This document shows, piece after piece, positions 18,823 to 27,496 of a stretch of DNA of 64,000 bases. Within the stretch, counting starts at the first letter, position 1, and every line of letters starts with the position of its first letter. A program made the translations under genes and the position numbers. The stretch covers positions 434,001-498,000 of the forward strand of contig OX638325.1 in assembly GCA_951812795.1 (NCBI GenBank), read 5' to 3'. This DNA comes from an uncultured Dehalococcoidia bacterium. Lineage in GTDB: Bacteria; Chloroflexota; Dehalococcoidia; Lucifugimonadales; Lucifugimonadaceae. The notes beneath the pieces were generated by a model. It was not told the origin of the DNA, searched no databases, and saw nothing but the letters and a program-made list of their open reading frames with translations.

Positions 18823-19536
18823 ATGCCGATAATCACTGTCGAAGGTAGAGTTGGAGCCGGTGCACCCGATCTCGGGCGCCTCGTTGCTCGCGAACTGGAG
18901 ATCGACTTCGTCGACCGCCTCATCCTCGCTCAGGTAGCTCGTGGAGTGAACGCCACGATGCGCGCGCTCGTCGACCAAGAGCGCCGAGTGCCTTCGTTGG
19001 TAAATCGCTTAGCTATGCGCGTCCAACGCGTCCTCGAACGTTCTGCCGTCGCCGGAATGGGCGGCGACCCATACTTCGGCCCCGGGGTCGAAGATCTTAT
19101 TTCTCGACAGTACAGCGAGTACGAGGAAGAACCACACACCACCGCAGAAGAGGTCAACGACGAACGATTCATCGCTACCACACGGGAGGTCATCAACGAC
19201 ATCGCCGATCAGGGCAACATCGTCATCCTCAGCCGCGGCGGTGCCGCAATTCTTCGAGAACGCAACGATGTCGTACGCGTCGGTGTTGTCGGGCGAATGG
19301 AAGACCGCGCCAAGAGAGTAGCCGAACGCGAAAACATCTCCATGGACGAAGCACGAGACTTCATCTCCCACTCGGATGCCGCACAACACCGCTACTTCGA
19401 CAAGGCATTTGGTACGAGCCCGATCGATCCGTTCCTATATCACTTCATGTTCAACACATCCGACGTCACCATCTCATACGCTGCTAGGGCGACCATTTTA
19501 GCCGCTGAATCTCTCGACGACGATGGCAAACTCTAA
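18823..19536 (+). CDS. Cytidylate kinase-like family protein
   Basis: 237 residues resembling the cytidylate-kinase-like (AAK_26) family: an N-terminal P-loop-like GRVGAGAPDLGRLVA, DFVDRLIL, ILSRGGAAILRE, and VGVVGRMEDRAKRVAEREN as in nucleoside monophosphate kinase lid regions. The P-loop lacks the usual GSGG/GKG, so kinase activity is uncertain. ATG at 18823 follows AAAGGAG. The next gene overlaps or follows closely. Confidence 0.78.
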   Translation: MPIITVEGRVGAGAPDLGRLVARELEIDFVDRLILAQVARGVNATMRALVDQERRVPSLVNRLAMRVQRVLERSAVAGMGGDPYFGPGVEDLISRQYSEYEEEPHTTAEEVNDERFIATTREVINDIADQGNIVILSRGGAAILRERNDVVRVGVVGRMEDRAKRVAERENISMDEARDFISHSDAAQHRYFDKAFGTSPIDPFLYHFMFNTSDVTISYAARATILAAESLDDDGKL

Positions 19537-19600
19537 CGGCGTTGCTTCGTCATCGTCTAGAATTTCACCTAGAAACCAATACACCACCACCCGATCTCAC

Positions 19601-19921
19601 ATGCCACCTCGCAACCGAAACCGACGCCGACCCGGACGACGACCTAACGTCTTCGTCCAGACCGAAGAGCCGACGGCGCGGCGCCAACAACCCGAACAAC
19701 CAGAAGAAGACATCGCGGCACCGTCGGCCGCCACTGCAACAGTGCCAGCACCACGCAATCTTTCGGCCTCCCCCAACCGACCAAACACCGCCAGCCCACG
19801 CCGCACGCAACGGACACGCTCCGAAGTCTACGCCCGCACATTCCCCTTGGAAATCCGCAAAATGGGCATCATAGCCACCGGCATCATCGTCGCCTTGGCG
19901 GTCTTCACCGTCGTTTTGTAA
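19601..19921 (+). CDS. Small basic membrane protein of unknown function
   Basis: 106 residues. The N-terminal 75 residues are rich in Arg, Pro, Thr and Asn and look disordered; a conserved-looking stretch ARTFPLEIRKMG leads into a single C-terminal hydrophobic helix (about 20 residues) that runs to the end. This is a tail-anchored or single-pass layout. The frame opens earlier with ATG 19523, overlapping the kinase-like gene by 14 bases; either start is possible. No family recognised. Confidence 0.55.
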   Translation: MPPRNRNRRRPGRRPNVFVQTEEPTARRQQPEQPEEDIAAPSAATATVPAPRNLSASPNRPNTASPRRTQRTRSEVYARTFPLEIRKMGIIATGIIVALAVFTVVL

Positions 19922-20159
19922 CCCCGCCTACCCCGGCTCTCACACGACAATCGTCCCATTCGCTCTGCGAAGGGGACGCGAACAAGCGAAGTGACGCCCA
20001 CAAGGGCATGCCTGAATCACTTCCTTAACCTTTGTAATTTCCATTTCGAGGATCATGGAGACCCTCCAAATGTGGGTTTATTCTGAAGACGCAGTCTCAC
20101 AACCCGTACGACTTTATCCCAATTCTGGATATTGTTAGGACTCAGCCTTACCTCGAGAT

Positions 20160-20406
20160 TTGGTGTTCCGCGGTGTCATCGACTGGGACGACGACCAGAT
20201 CGAGGATCATTTCGGTGAAGGCTTAAGTCATGAAGGCGACACGGTCACGGCGCATCGCTACCTCTGGACCGACGCACTTGCCTATCGCTGGGACGTCGAA
20301 AACCAACGCCACCCTACAGCCCGACAATCCAGTCAGAATCGGTGAGGCGATCTGGGTCTACTACGGCGAACGAGAGAGAGCGGGATCCTCGGCGATTTGT
20401 CCCTAA
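20160..20406 (+). pseudogene. Fragment of a secreted-type protein, frameshifted
   Basis: Within the 540-base gap after 19921 two adjacent frames read like one protein: first VIDWDDDQIEDHFGEG and YLWTDALAYRWDVEN, then after a shift near 20305 ATLQPDNPVRIGEAIWVYYG ending in TAA at 20404. The pattern (xxYRWDxxx ... LxPGxAxWVYx) resembles repeat domains of secreted Chloroflexota proteins. No N-terminal part was found upstream. It looks like the remains of a longer gene. The stretch 19922-20159 before it holds nothing recognisable. Confidence 0.4.
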
Positions 20407-20461
20407 GAGCCGGACGCTATACTTGAAACATCGCTATACTCCACCATCAAAGGGGTTTGCT

Positions 20462-20803
20462 GTGACAATTTTTCAACATGGTTCGAGACGTAAACGAGTA
20501 GATTTCGATGGGGCGATTGAGAACGCCAAGCGGATCTACGAAGAACAACTGCTACCCAAATACAAAGACTCTCATAAGGGTTGCCACATCGTCATTGATG
20601 GCATCAGTGGCGATTACGAGATCGGTCACTACGGGCACGACGATGCCGTCCTCGACCGACTGATGGCCCGCCATCCTGACGCCGTAACTTGGTCCATCCC
20701 GATAGCCAAGTCAGGATTCAAAGACGGAGGCATCTCGCCAGACGACGTTGAAGACATTGAAGCCGCAATCGCAGATTTCCACCGTCTGAGGCCAGGCAGT
20801 TGA
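20462..20803 (+). CDS. Small partner protein of an aspartic protease (copy A)
   Basis: 113 residues starting at GTG 20462, with AAGGGG eight bases upstream; the frame opens earlier but without support. The central part (AKRIYEEQ, then HIVIDGISGDYEIGHYG, then RLMARHPDAVTW) is alike to the protein at 44365-44649. I recall similar small proteins with an I-D-x-x-S/T-G-D-Y-E-I motif next to clan AA aspartic proteases in other bacteria, but no function is established. The stop codon overlaps the start of the protease gene (TTGA), so the two are translationally coupled. Confidence 0.75.
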   Translation: MTIFQHGSRRKRVDFDGAIENAKRIYEEQLLPKYKDSHKGCHIVIDGISGDYEIGHYGHDDAVLDRLMARHPDAVTWSIPIAKSGFKDGGISPDDVEDIEAAIADFHRLRPGS

Positions 20804-21390
20804 TAACCGGCCGCGTCCTAGGCGGCAATCTCTACCCACTGGTCGACCTCGAGATTCGAGACTACGACGGCGCAGTCAACCTCGTTACATTCATCGTCGA
20901 TACCGGCAATGATTTCAGTCTCGTGATGACGCCTGACCTCATCGCGAGATTGGGGTTGCAGGAACTTCCAGGAACTACCGAAATCACTTCCTCCACTGGT
21001 GATCGGCGATCAGCGCGTTACTATCTCGCAGAAGTGATGTGGGACGGCGAGTTCAAACTAGTGCGAGTCATCGAAGGCATCGCACCACTGATGGGCCGCG
21101 AACTTATGCGCAGCTACTCCCTCTCAATCGAGATGCGCCTAGGTGGACTTGTCTCCATAGCTCCCCTCGAATCTTGGTATCCACTAAACTTACACACCTT
21201 CAGCATCCTTCGCATCACTATTCAACCCCTTAAAATCAACTTACACGCCCCATGCCTCCAGCGCCCACAACCGAATCCCCCTCCCGCGCCGATCTCTTCG
21301 CTGATCGCCTTGCCGCTGTTCCTCGCAAACCTGGCGTATACACCATGCGCGGGAAGAGCGGACAGATACTCTACGTTGGCAAGTCCGTAA
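20800..21390 (+). CDS. Retropepsin-like (clan AA) aspartic protease with abnormal C-terminus (copy A)
   Basis: 196 residues from TTG 20800. A single catalytic motif FIVDTGNDFSLVM (D-T-G) and a C-terminal GRELMRSYSLSIE mark a retropepsin-like fold, active as a homodimer in relatives. The copy at 44015 ends right after VSIAPIA; here the matching VSIAPLE is followed by about 70 unrelated residues that run out of frame into uvrC up to 21390. This suggests the native stop was lost. Functional target unknown; it is coupled to the small protein upstream. Confidence 0.72.
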   Translation: MITGRVLGGNLYPLVDLEIRDYDGAVNLVTFIVDTGNDFSLVMTPDLIARLGLQELPGTTEITSSTGDRRSARYYLAEVMWDGEFKLVRVIEGIAPLMGRELMRSYSLSIEMRLGGLVSIAPLESWYPLNLHTFSILRITIQPLKINLHAPCLQRPQPNPPPAPISSLIALPLFLANLAYTPCAGRADRYSTLASP

Positions 21391-23144
21391 GCCTGCGTAA
21401 CCGCCTCCGCTCGTACTTCTCGAACGAAACTAAACTGCGTGGCAAGACGAAACGACTTGTCAATCTCATTTACGATTTCGAATACATCGTTGCCGAGTCC
21501 GAGCGCGAGGCTCTCCTCCTTGAAAACTCCCTCATCAAGGAGCACAAACCCCGCTTCAACGCCCGGCTCAAAGACGATAAGACCTATCCCTACATCAAGG
21601 TCGACCTCGACGATGAGTTCCCCCGCGTCTATTTCACGCGCCGACGCTCCAAACGCGACGGCGCGCGCTACTTCGGTCCCTACGCTTCTGCATACTCCGT
21701 CCGAACCACTCTCGATCTCCTCAAAAAACTCTTCCCCTACCGCTCCTGCACGATGAAGATCACGGGCGAAGAGGAGCGACCCTGCCTCGAATACCACATC
21801 AAACGCTGCGTCGCCCCCTGCACCGGGTACGCCGACAAACCCGAATACGACAAGGTGATCGACCAAGTCATCTCGTTCCTACAAGGCGACACCAACAAAG
21901 TCGTCGTCGAACTCCAAGAGGCGATGACCGAGGCCGCAGAAAATCTCGAGTTCGAGCGCGCCGCCGCTCTGCGCGACCGTCTGAACGCGATGAAGATCGT
22001 TTACGAGGATCAAAAAGTCGTCGGCATCGGGCAGGAAGACATGGACGTGATCGCCTGCGAGAAAGGCAGCGACGAGGCATGGATCGACGTCTTCTTCATC
22101 CGTCGAGGCAGCATGGTCGGACGTGACAACTTCATTATGGCTGGGACATATGACGATACCGATTCGCACATCATCGCCAAGTTCATCGAGCAGTTTTACA
22201 TCGCCGGCAATCCGCACATGCCGCGCCGAATCCTGACCCAAACCGAACCCGAAAACGCGCCCGTCCTCCAAGAACTTCTCACTGAAAATCGCGGCGCCAA
22301 GATGGAGGTCAACGTCCCGCAACGTGGTCCCAAGCGAAAACTTGTCGAAATGGCTCACGAGAACGCCGTACAGGGCCTCGCACAACTAAAACTGAAGTGG
22401 CAGTCCAACTCAGACTTAATGGTGCGTGCTTTGGACGATCTGCAGGAAGCCTTGAGCTTACCGAACCGACCCTACCGTATCGAGTGCTACGACATCTCAC
22501 ACATCCAAGGCACATCGTCCGTGGCCGCCATGTCCGTCTTCGAGAACGGTGCACCCGCGACATCGCAGTATCGACGTTTCAAAATCAACACCGTCGAAGG
22601 CAATGACGACTTCGCTTCGATGCGCGAAGTCCTCACGCGCCGCTTCAAACGCCTAAACGCCGCTCGCAAAAAGACTGCTGAGACCGGCGAATTGAGCAAA
22701 GCCGGCGACTCGTTCGGCATCACACCCGACCTCGTACTCATCGACGGCGGCAAAGGTCAGCTATCTGCCGCGCTTGCCATTATGCTCCACCTCGGCGTCG
22801 CCGACATCCCTCTCGCGTCCATAGCCAAGAAGGAAGAGGAACTCTACACACCCGACAGCTCGGAACCGATCCGGCTACCTCGCAACGCCCCTTCCCTCTT
22901 CGTCCTCCAGCAAGTCCGCGACGAAGCCCACCGATTCGCCATCACGTATCACCGCAAGACCCGGGGCCGCACATCGCTCAAATCCGCGCTAGACCTTGTG
23001 CCCGGCGTCGGACCATCGCGCAAACGCGCCCTCATGCGACGCTTCGGCTCAGTCAAAGCCATACGTGAAGCATCTGAACTAGAACTGGCATCGACCCCCG
23101 GAATGACCCAACGCCTAGCCGCCAAAGTCAAAGACTACCTATGA
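21252..23144 (+). CDS. uvrC: Excinuclease ABC subunit C
   Basis: 630 residues with the full UvrC plan: GIY-YIG nuclease (GVYTMRGKSGQILYVGK, residues about 30-50), Cys-rich PCLEYHIKRCVAPCTGY, UVR helix pair for UvrB binding (NLEFERAAALRDRL), the RNase H-like C-terminal nuclease (IECYDISHIQGTSSVA and LVLIDGGKGQL) and a helix-hairpin-helix end (LVPGVGPSRKRALM). It makes both incisions in nucleotide excision repair. The start is set by length; there is no clear ribosome site, and the upstream protease frame overlaps its first 139 bases. Confidence 0.96.
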   Translation: MPPAPTTESPSRADLFADRLAAVPRKPGVYTMRGKSGQILYVGKSVSLRNRLRSYFSNETKLRGKTKRLVNLIYDFEYIVAESEREALLLENSLIKEHKPRFNARLKDDKTYPYIKVDLDDEFPRVYFTRRRSKRDGARYFGPYASAYSVRTTLDLLKKLFPYRSCTMKITGEEERPCLEYHIKRCVAPCTGYADKPEYDKVIDQVISFLQGDTNKVVVELQEAMTEAAENLEFERAAALRDRLNAMKIVYEDQKVVGIGQEDMDVIACEKGSDEAWIDVFFIRRGSMVGRDNFIMAGTYDDTDSHIIAKFIEQFYIAGNPHMPRRILTQTEPENAPVLQELLTENRGAKMEVNVPQRGPKRKLVEMAHENAVQGLAQLKLKWQSNSDLMVRALDDLQEALSLPNRPYRIECYDISHIQGTSSVAAMSVFENGAPATSQYRRFKINTVEGNDDFASMREVLTRRFKRLNAARKKTAETGELSKAGDSFGITPDLVLIDGGKGQLSAALAIMLHLGVADIPLASIAKKEEELYTPDSSEPIRLPRNAPSLFVLQQVRDEAHRFAITYHRKTRGRTSLKSALDLVPGVGPSRKRALMRRFGSVKAIREASELELASTPGMTQRLAAKVKDYL

Positions 23145-23265
23145 CGCTCCGCGCCGGAATACATCTTCGCCAAATCCATTGCAATTATTAACATCCGTTC
23201 GTTATGATGTGTTTCACGACGACGAAAAGTCTGTAATACTTTTAGGCAACCAACGGAAACGTTAG

Positions 23266-23565
23266 ATGACAACCTCCACACGACAAGCCGAATCCGACAT
23301 CGAAAACCGGTTAGTCCGCTTCGAGACCCGGCTGGACGCCTTGGCTACTAAAGAAGACCTAGCCAACTCGCACGGCGAAATATGAACCGAGATGGCAACA
23401 CGCTTCGGTGAACAAGACACCAAGATAGAGGCACGATTCGGTGAACTCAAATCCGAGATCGCCAATTTCAAGTCTGAAATCATTCGCTGGTTCGTCGGCA
23501 CCGTCGCGATCGGCACCACCGTCGTCGTTTCAATCGTCACCCTTATCGATCAACTCAACGGTTGA
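23266..23565 (+). pseudogene. Coiled-coil plus membrane-helix protein interrupted by an in-frame TGA
   Basis: One frame from ATG 23266 to TGA 23563 reads as a single 99-residue protein except for TGA at 23383-23385. The first 39 codons give a charged helix (SDIENRLVRFETRLDALATK); after the stop the same frame continues with the heptad-like RFGEQDTKIEARFGELKSEI and a hydrophobic helix VGTVAIGTTVVVSIVTLID. The family is that of short coiled-coil proteins with one C-terminal membrane helix. No SECIS-like hairpin follows, so a nonsense mutation is the simplest reading. Confidence 0.65.
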
Positions 23566-23662
23566 ACCAACTCCGCAAGTTAACGTTCCTGACGATCCGC
23601 TCGATACTCAATTGATCTTGCTGTCCCTGGTGGCAGACAGCATCCGCACCCGGCAAACCCAA

Positions 23663-23682
23663 ACGCCTAGCCGCCGAAGTCA
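23663..23682 (+). repeat. Second copy of the uvrC 3'-end segment
   Basis: ACGCCTAGCCGCCGAAGTCA here matches 23111-23130 inside the end of uvrC at 19 of 20 bases, and weaker similarity continues upstream (GCATC, CCCGG, ACCCAA). It lies about 550 bases after the first copy, between two gene remnants. A small duplication scar is the likely cause. Confidence 0.45.
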
Positions 23683-23701
23683 GACACAATTCCTGAACTT
23701 C

Positions 23702-24370
23702 CTAACCTCCGCCGACAAGCCACTTCCGCGACTCCAAAACCCCGATCAAAACATCCAGATTCTCCTGCGACTCTCGCAACCTCAATGTCCCATCGTCGTA
23801 GCGAAACTCCATCCAACCCTTTGGCAAGGCTGAAACTTCGCTGATGCCTTCATCCGGTCGACCAGTCTCGGCTGTATCCCTGGCATCCTCATCCCAATCT
23901 TCGTCGTTGAACCCTTCCAAGAAATTGCGAATTGCCCCATAGATGCGCTCAACCATCGGCATCCGCCTCATCACATCGCCGATTTCGGCGCCCGTGACCT
24001 CTTGCAACAACACCGCCAACACTCGCTGATCAACCTTGCCGTCGCCGATCCGTGCTTCAAGATCGTTGAACAACGGCACCGACCGCGACAATTTGCGCAT
24101 CATCTCCATCTCCTCGCCTTCGCCGCGGGCGGAAACCACCCTCACACCGTCCCCAGTTAACCTGATCACGCTGCGACCCGTCGCGAGCCCCCACATGCGT
24201 AAAGCGCCGATTCGGGCACCGTATGCCCCTCCAGTGGGCGACATGTCCAAAACAATAGCCAGGGCGTCTCTCCGCACCTCTCCACCAAGATCTTCGTGGA
24301 TCCGACGCGCCAAAGCGACCGAATCTACGAGTCCAACCTCTGGAAACTCAAAATCACCTAATTTAGCCAT
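23702..24370 (-). CDS. Hypothetical protein, possibly winged-helix
   Basis: 222 residues, soluble, acidic (many Glu/Asp). The first 80 residues (ALARRIHEDLGGEVRR, GAYGARIGALRMWGL, IRLTGDGVRVV) look like a winged-helix unit of the kind seen in DUF5343-type proteins, where Gly-Leu then R-x-x-LT-G-G-x form the wing. The middle part (EEMEMMRKLSRSVPLFNDL) fits the helical follow-on of that family. No enzyme motifs. It is alone between gene remnants and a 630-base non-coding stretch. Confidence 0.65.
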   Translation of the reverse strand: MAKLGDFEFPEVGLVDSVALARRIHEDLGGEVRRDALAIVLDMSPTGGAYGARIGALRMWGLATGRSVIRLTGDGVRVVSARGEGEEMEMMRKLSRSVPLFNDLEARIGDGKVDQRVLAVLLQEVTGAEIGDVMRRMPMVERIYGAIRNFLEGFNDEDWDEDARDTAETGRPDEGISEVSALPKGWMEFRYDDGTLRLRESQENLDVLIGVLESRKWLVGGG

Positions 24371-25003
24371 GTTTTGCCGTTCTTGCCGCTCAGCACCTGA
24401 CTTGCAAGCATATCACGGCATCAATTTCCGCTCCATCCATTCTTTTGCCGCGCCAGCAGCAATATATCGGCTTATTGCTTTTCGCGCCACTGATTGCCAG
24501 TTTTCTGATCGCTTGGCCGAAGATTCATGCCCTACAACCATCACCACGTTCAAACGTCATCGACAGTTACTCGACACATCCAGATCAGCCCACATCGGCC
24601 CCCTGCTTGCAACTGATTCAGCACCTCGGCGATGGCTGGAAGGCGCACGGAATACGCTGCCCACTGACCACGATCTCGAACCCATTAAAGCTGACCAAGG
24701 GTTACAGCACTGTCTGATCCGTCATTTTGGACGCGGTATGGTCGATGACACCAGCGCCGATGGTCCACCGAGTTCGTAAAGCCGTCATTTGATGACTTTC
24801 CCGTCCGATTGAATAAGTAAACCGGCCAGTGAACCCATATTCAGTGTTTTGCATTCTGGGACCTGGTAGATTGGACTCAAAACCGAGCAGTGCCGAGTCA
24901 ATCTGCAACAAATACTTCGATTTTTGTCATGTCAACTTAGATCGGGAGAAACAGTCGAAGCCATCAAACTATAACTAACCCAAATATGAACGAACTTAAA
25001 CGC
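24371..25003. other. Gap without a supported gene
   Basis: Between the hypothetical gene and the SPFH terminator. A frame from TTG 24445 to 24717 begins with a hydrophobic stretch but has no ribosome site and a tail of non-protein-like composition, so it is not called. Bases after 24800 are AT-richer than the surroundings. Nothing else was recognised. Confidence 0.5.
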
Positions 25004-25037
25004 AAAAAAACGGCGGGATACTTGACAATCCCGCCGT
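25004..25037 (-). terminator. Rho-independent terminator of the SPFH/NfeD operon
   Basis: A perfect 10-base stem (ACGGCGGGAT, 25010-25019, with ATCCCGCCGT, 25028-25037) and an 8-base loop. Read on the minus strand it is followed by a run of seven T (25004-25010, A on the plus strand). It lies 33 bases after the stop of the SPFH gene. Confidence 0.92.
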
Positions 25038-25069
25038 CGAATTAGCCTATTAGTTCTGAAAACGATTCC

Positions 25070-25924
25070 TTAATCGTCGCGATCGGTCGCCGCACCCATC
25101 ATGGTGCCAATGCCGCCCATCAACTTCGTCATCTCCATTGGGAGGACGAACTTAGTCGACGAACCGGAGGCCATCTCCTTCAACGCGTCCATGTACTGCA
25201 GCGTCATGGTGTTTCCACCGAGACCGCTGGCGGTGTCTTGGATTCGCTGGAGTGCGTCAGCGAAACCGTTGGCTCGCAGAACGGCGGCCTGCTGGTCACC
25301 CTCGGCTTTGAGGATCTCGGCCTGCTTGTCACCTTCGGCTCGAAGAATCTCGGACTGCTTCTGCCCTTCCGCGACTGTGATGTCGGCTTGTTTCTGTCCG
25401 TCGGCCTCGAGGACCATCGATCGTCTCATACGTTCCGCGGACATTTGGCGAGTCATTGCGGCCTGGATATCTGTCGGCGGCTCGATCTCGCGAATTTCAA
25501 CGTTGGTGACTTTGATGCCCCATCGTCCGGTCTCCTGGTCGAGGCGTGTTCGGATGAGCTCGTTGATGCGCTCTCGTTGCGATAGGACCTCGTCTAAGCT
25601 GATGTCACCGACTACAGCACGGAGCGTCGTGGTTGCAAGTCCGACAACGGCGGAGGTGTAATGCTCGACTTCGAGGACGGCCTTCTCGGCTTGGTTCAGA
25701 TCCACTCGCATGTAGACCAGGAAGTCGATATCGATCGGCGCGTTGTCCTTCGTGATGTTCGTCTGCCGCGGTATCTCCAACACCGCCGTTCGAGTGTCGA
25801 CCTTTTGTGTCTGGTGGACTATGGGTATCGAAATGACGATACCCGGGCCCATCATCCCTTCGAAGCGTCCGAGACGGAAGCGTGCTACGCGTTCGTAATC
25901 ACGCACGAAATTGATAATTGCCAT
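25070..25924 (-). CDS. SPFH / band 7 domain protein (stomatin-like)
   Basis: 284 residues. The SPFH domain includes GPGIVISIPIVHQTQKVDTR, AVVGDISLDEVLSQRERIN and WGIKVTNVEIREI. After it come four hendecad repeats of 11 residues (GQKQADITVAE, GQKQSEILRAE, GDKQAEILKAE, GDQQAAVLRAN), a coiled coil used for oligomerisation in relatives. ATG 25924 follows AAGGAG and is chosen over an upstream start at 25951. Such proteins scaffold membrane domains and pair with NfeD, which is encoded upstream on the same strand. A strong terminator follows. Confidence 0.92.
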   Translation of the reverse strand: MAIINFVRDYERVARFRLGRFEGMMGPGIVISIPIVHQTQKVDTRTAVLEIPRQTNITKDNAPIDIDFLVYMRVDLNQAEKAVLEVEHYTSAVVGLATTTLRAVVGDISLDEVLSQRERINELIRTRLDQETGRWGIKVTNVEIREIEPPTDIQAAMTRQMSAERMRRSMVLEADGQKQADITVAEGQKQSEILRAEGDKQAEILKAEGDQQAAVLRANGFADALQRIQDTASGLGGNTMTLQYMDALKEMASGSSTKFVLPMEMTKLMGGIGTMMGAATDRDD

Positions 25925-26045
25925 ATTTTTCTCCTTGCTGCGACCATCCAACCGATGACTTCGTTTGGGGTCATTGTGCTTGTCGCAACCTTATCCCAGA
26001 TGCTACTCGTCGAAGGTTTTTGTGGCACTGACGATTGGTCGATGC

Positions 26046-27473
26046 CTAATCGTCCCCGGCTTCAACCTGGACCACCAACGTCACACCGTCTACATCGACA
26101 ACCTTCACAGTCATACCTACGTCTACACTGCTCCGGTCAGACGTGCGCGCCGTCCAATTTTCGCCGACGGCGTACACCTCTCCCATTGGTGCCAAGGCAT
26201 CGGTTACTAACACCGAGCTGCCGATCAGCGTCTCAGAAGTCCCGGCTGGTATATACGAACCGGGTCTGGCCGCAATCCTCAGTTCCCGGATCAACCAGAT
26301 CATGAATAGTAGAACCACCACGCCAACACCGGCCAACAGCCATCGACTTACTAGGATCTGTCCTCCTGGAAGCTCAGGAGCCTCGATGGACGGGAACGGG
26401 AATAGGAATAGACCACCCAACACAAGCGCGATTGCTCCCGCGATACCGAAAAACCCGAACCCGGGCGTCACGAAAACCTCCGCCGCCAAAAGCACGAGCG
26501 CGAGCACGATTAACACGACGCCAGCCCACTGGAACGGCAGCTGACCAACGCCCGCGAATCCGACCACCAGAAGGACCACCCCGATGGTTCCAGGGATGAA
26601 CGTTCCGAAGTTCCAAATCTCCACGATCAACGCCAATCCGCCGAGCGAAATCAACAGAAAAGCCAAATTCGGGTTGGCAATTGCGCCGAGCAAGCGGTCC
26701 CAAACGCTGTATTCACTCTCTTCGATGCGCGAATGTTGCAGGTCTTCGAGCGTTACCGGACCCGACGCCGTCTCCACCGTTCTACCCTCGGCCCAATGCA
26801 ACAACTCATCGATGTCGTTCACTACGACATCCGCGATGCCGATCTCGACCGCCTCTTCCGCCGAGTACGCCTTTGCCTCGAATACAGTCGCCTCCAAAGC
26901 ATCGACGTTCCGGCCTCGTTTCTCCGCAATTCCACGTAGGAGCGCCGCCGCATCCTCATTGGCCTTGACCTGCAGCGTCTCGCCCAAGTCTTCGCCCTGC
27001 CCGCCGACAACCGCCGCCGCTCCAATCTCCGTAACCGGCGCCATCGCCAAGATATTCGCCGCGGCGCCGATAAACGTCCCTGCACTGGCCGCGTGGGCAC
27101 CGGAAGGCGAAACGTAAACCGCGATCGGCACTCGAGACTCCAAGATCGCATTCACCATCGACCGTGTGCTATCCAACAATCCGCCCGGTGTATCCAACAC
27201 AATCACCACCAGCGCGAATTGCTCTTGAGCCGCATCCAATTCACGTGCCAGATAACGCTCTGAAACCGGATCGATTGCGCGATCCAGCTGAATCAGGTAG
27301 ACGCCGTCACCACGGTCCAACGACTGCGCCTCCGACTCCTCTCCGACCCACACCAACCCATAAACGCCGACTGCAACCATCAGCGCCCACAGCACAAGAC
27401 GCGTCCGAGCCAGAATCGTTGAATTAATGTGCCACGCGCCGCGTAGCGAAGTTGCTTTGGTTCTCTCTACCAT
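26046..27473 (-). CDS. NfeD-type membrane serine protease (ClpP-like plus NfeD domain)
   Basis: 475 residues. After an N-terminal membrane segment or signal comes a ClpP/crotonase-like protease: DTPGGLLDSTRSM, YVSPSGAHAASAGTFI (Ser nucleophile in ASAGT) and a Lys in EAKAYSAEEAVEIG. Then four or five membrane helices and a C-terminal OB-fold NfeD domain (LVTDALAPMGEVYAVGENW). NfeD proteases cleave stomatin-type partners; the SPFH gene lies 121 bases downstream in the same direction, which fits that pairing. Confidence 0.92.
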   Translation of the reverse strand: MVERTKATSLRGAWHINSTILARTRLVLWALMVAVGVYGLVWVGEESEAQSLDRGDGVYLIQLDRAIDPVSERYLARELDAAQEQFALVVIVLDTPGGLLDSTRSMVNAILESRVPIAVYVSPSGAHAASAGTFIGAAANILAMAPVTEIGAAAVVGGQGEDLGETLQVKANEDAAALLRGIAEKRGRNVDALEATVFEAKAYSAEEAVEIGIADVVVNDIDELLHWAEGRTVETASGPVTLEDLQHSRIEESEYSVWDRLLGAIANPNLAFLLISLGGLALIVEIWNFGTFIPGTIGVVLLVVGFAGVGQLPFQWAGVVLIVLALVLLAAEVFVTPGFGFFGIAGAIALVLGGLFLFPFPSIEAPELPGGQILVSRWLLAGVGVVVLLFMIWLIRELRIAARPGSYIPAGTSETLIGSSVLVTDALAPMGEVYAVGENWTARTSDRSSVDVGMTVKVVDVDGVTLVVQVEAGDD

Positions 27474-27496
27474 TTCTTAGCCGATAATTTCGGCAC

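Noticed and set aside
23266..23565. Selenocysteine or reassigned TGA in the coiled-coil gene
   Set aside because: No hairpin with a SECIS-type loop follows, and TGA acts as normal stop in many genes here (for example hisG, purC, aroE).
24445..24717. Small membrane protein from TTG 24445
   Set aside because: Only the first third is protein-like, there is no ribosome site, and composition after residue 35 looks random.
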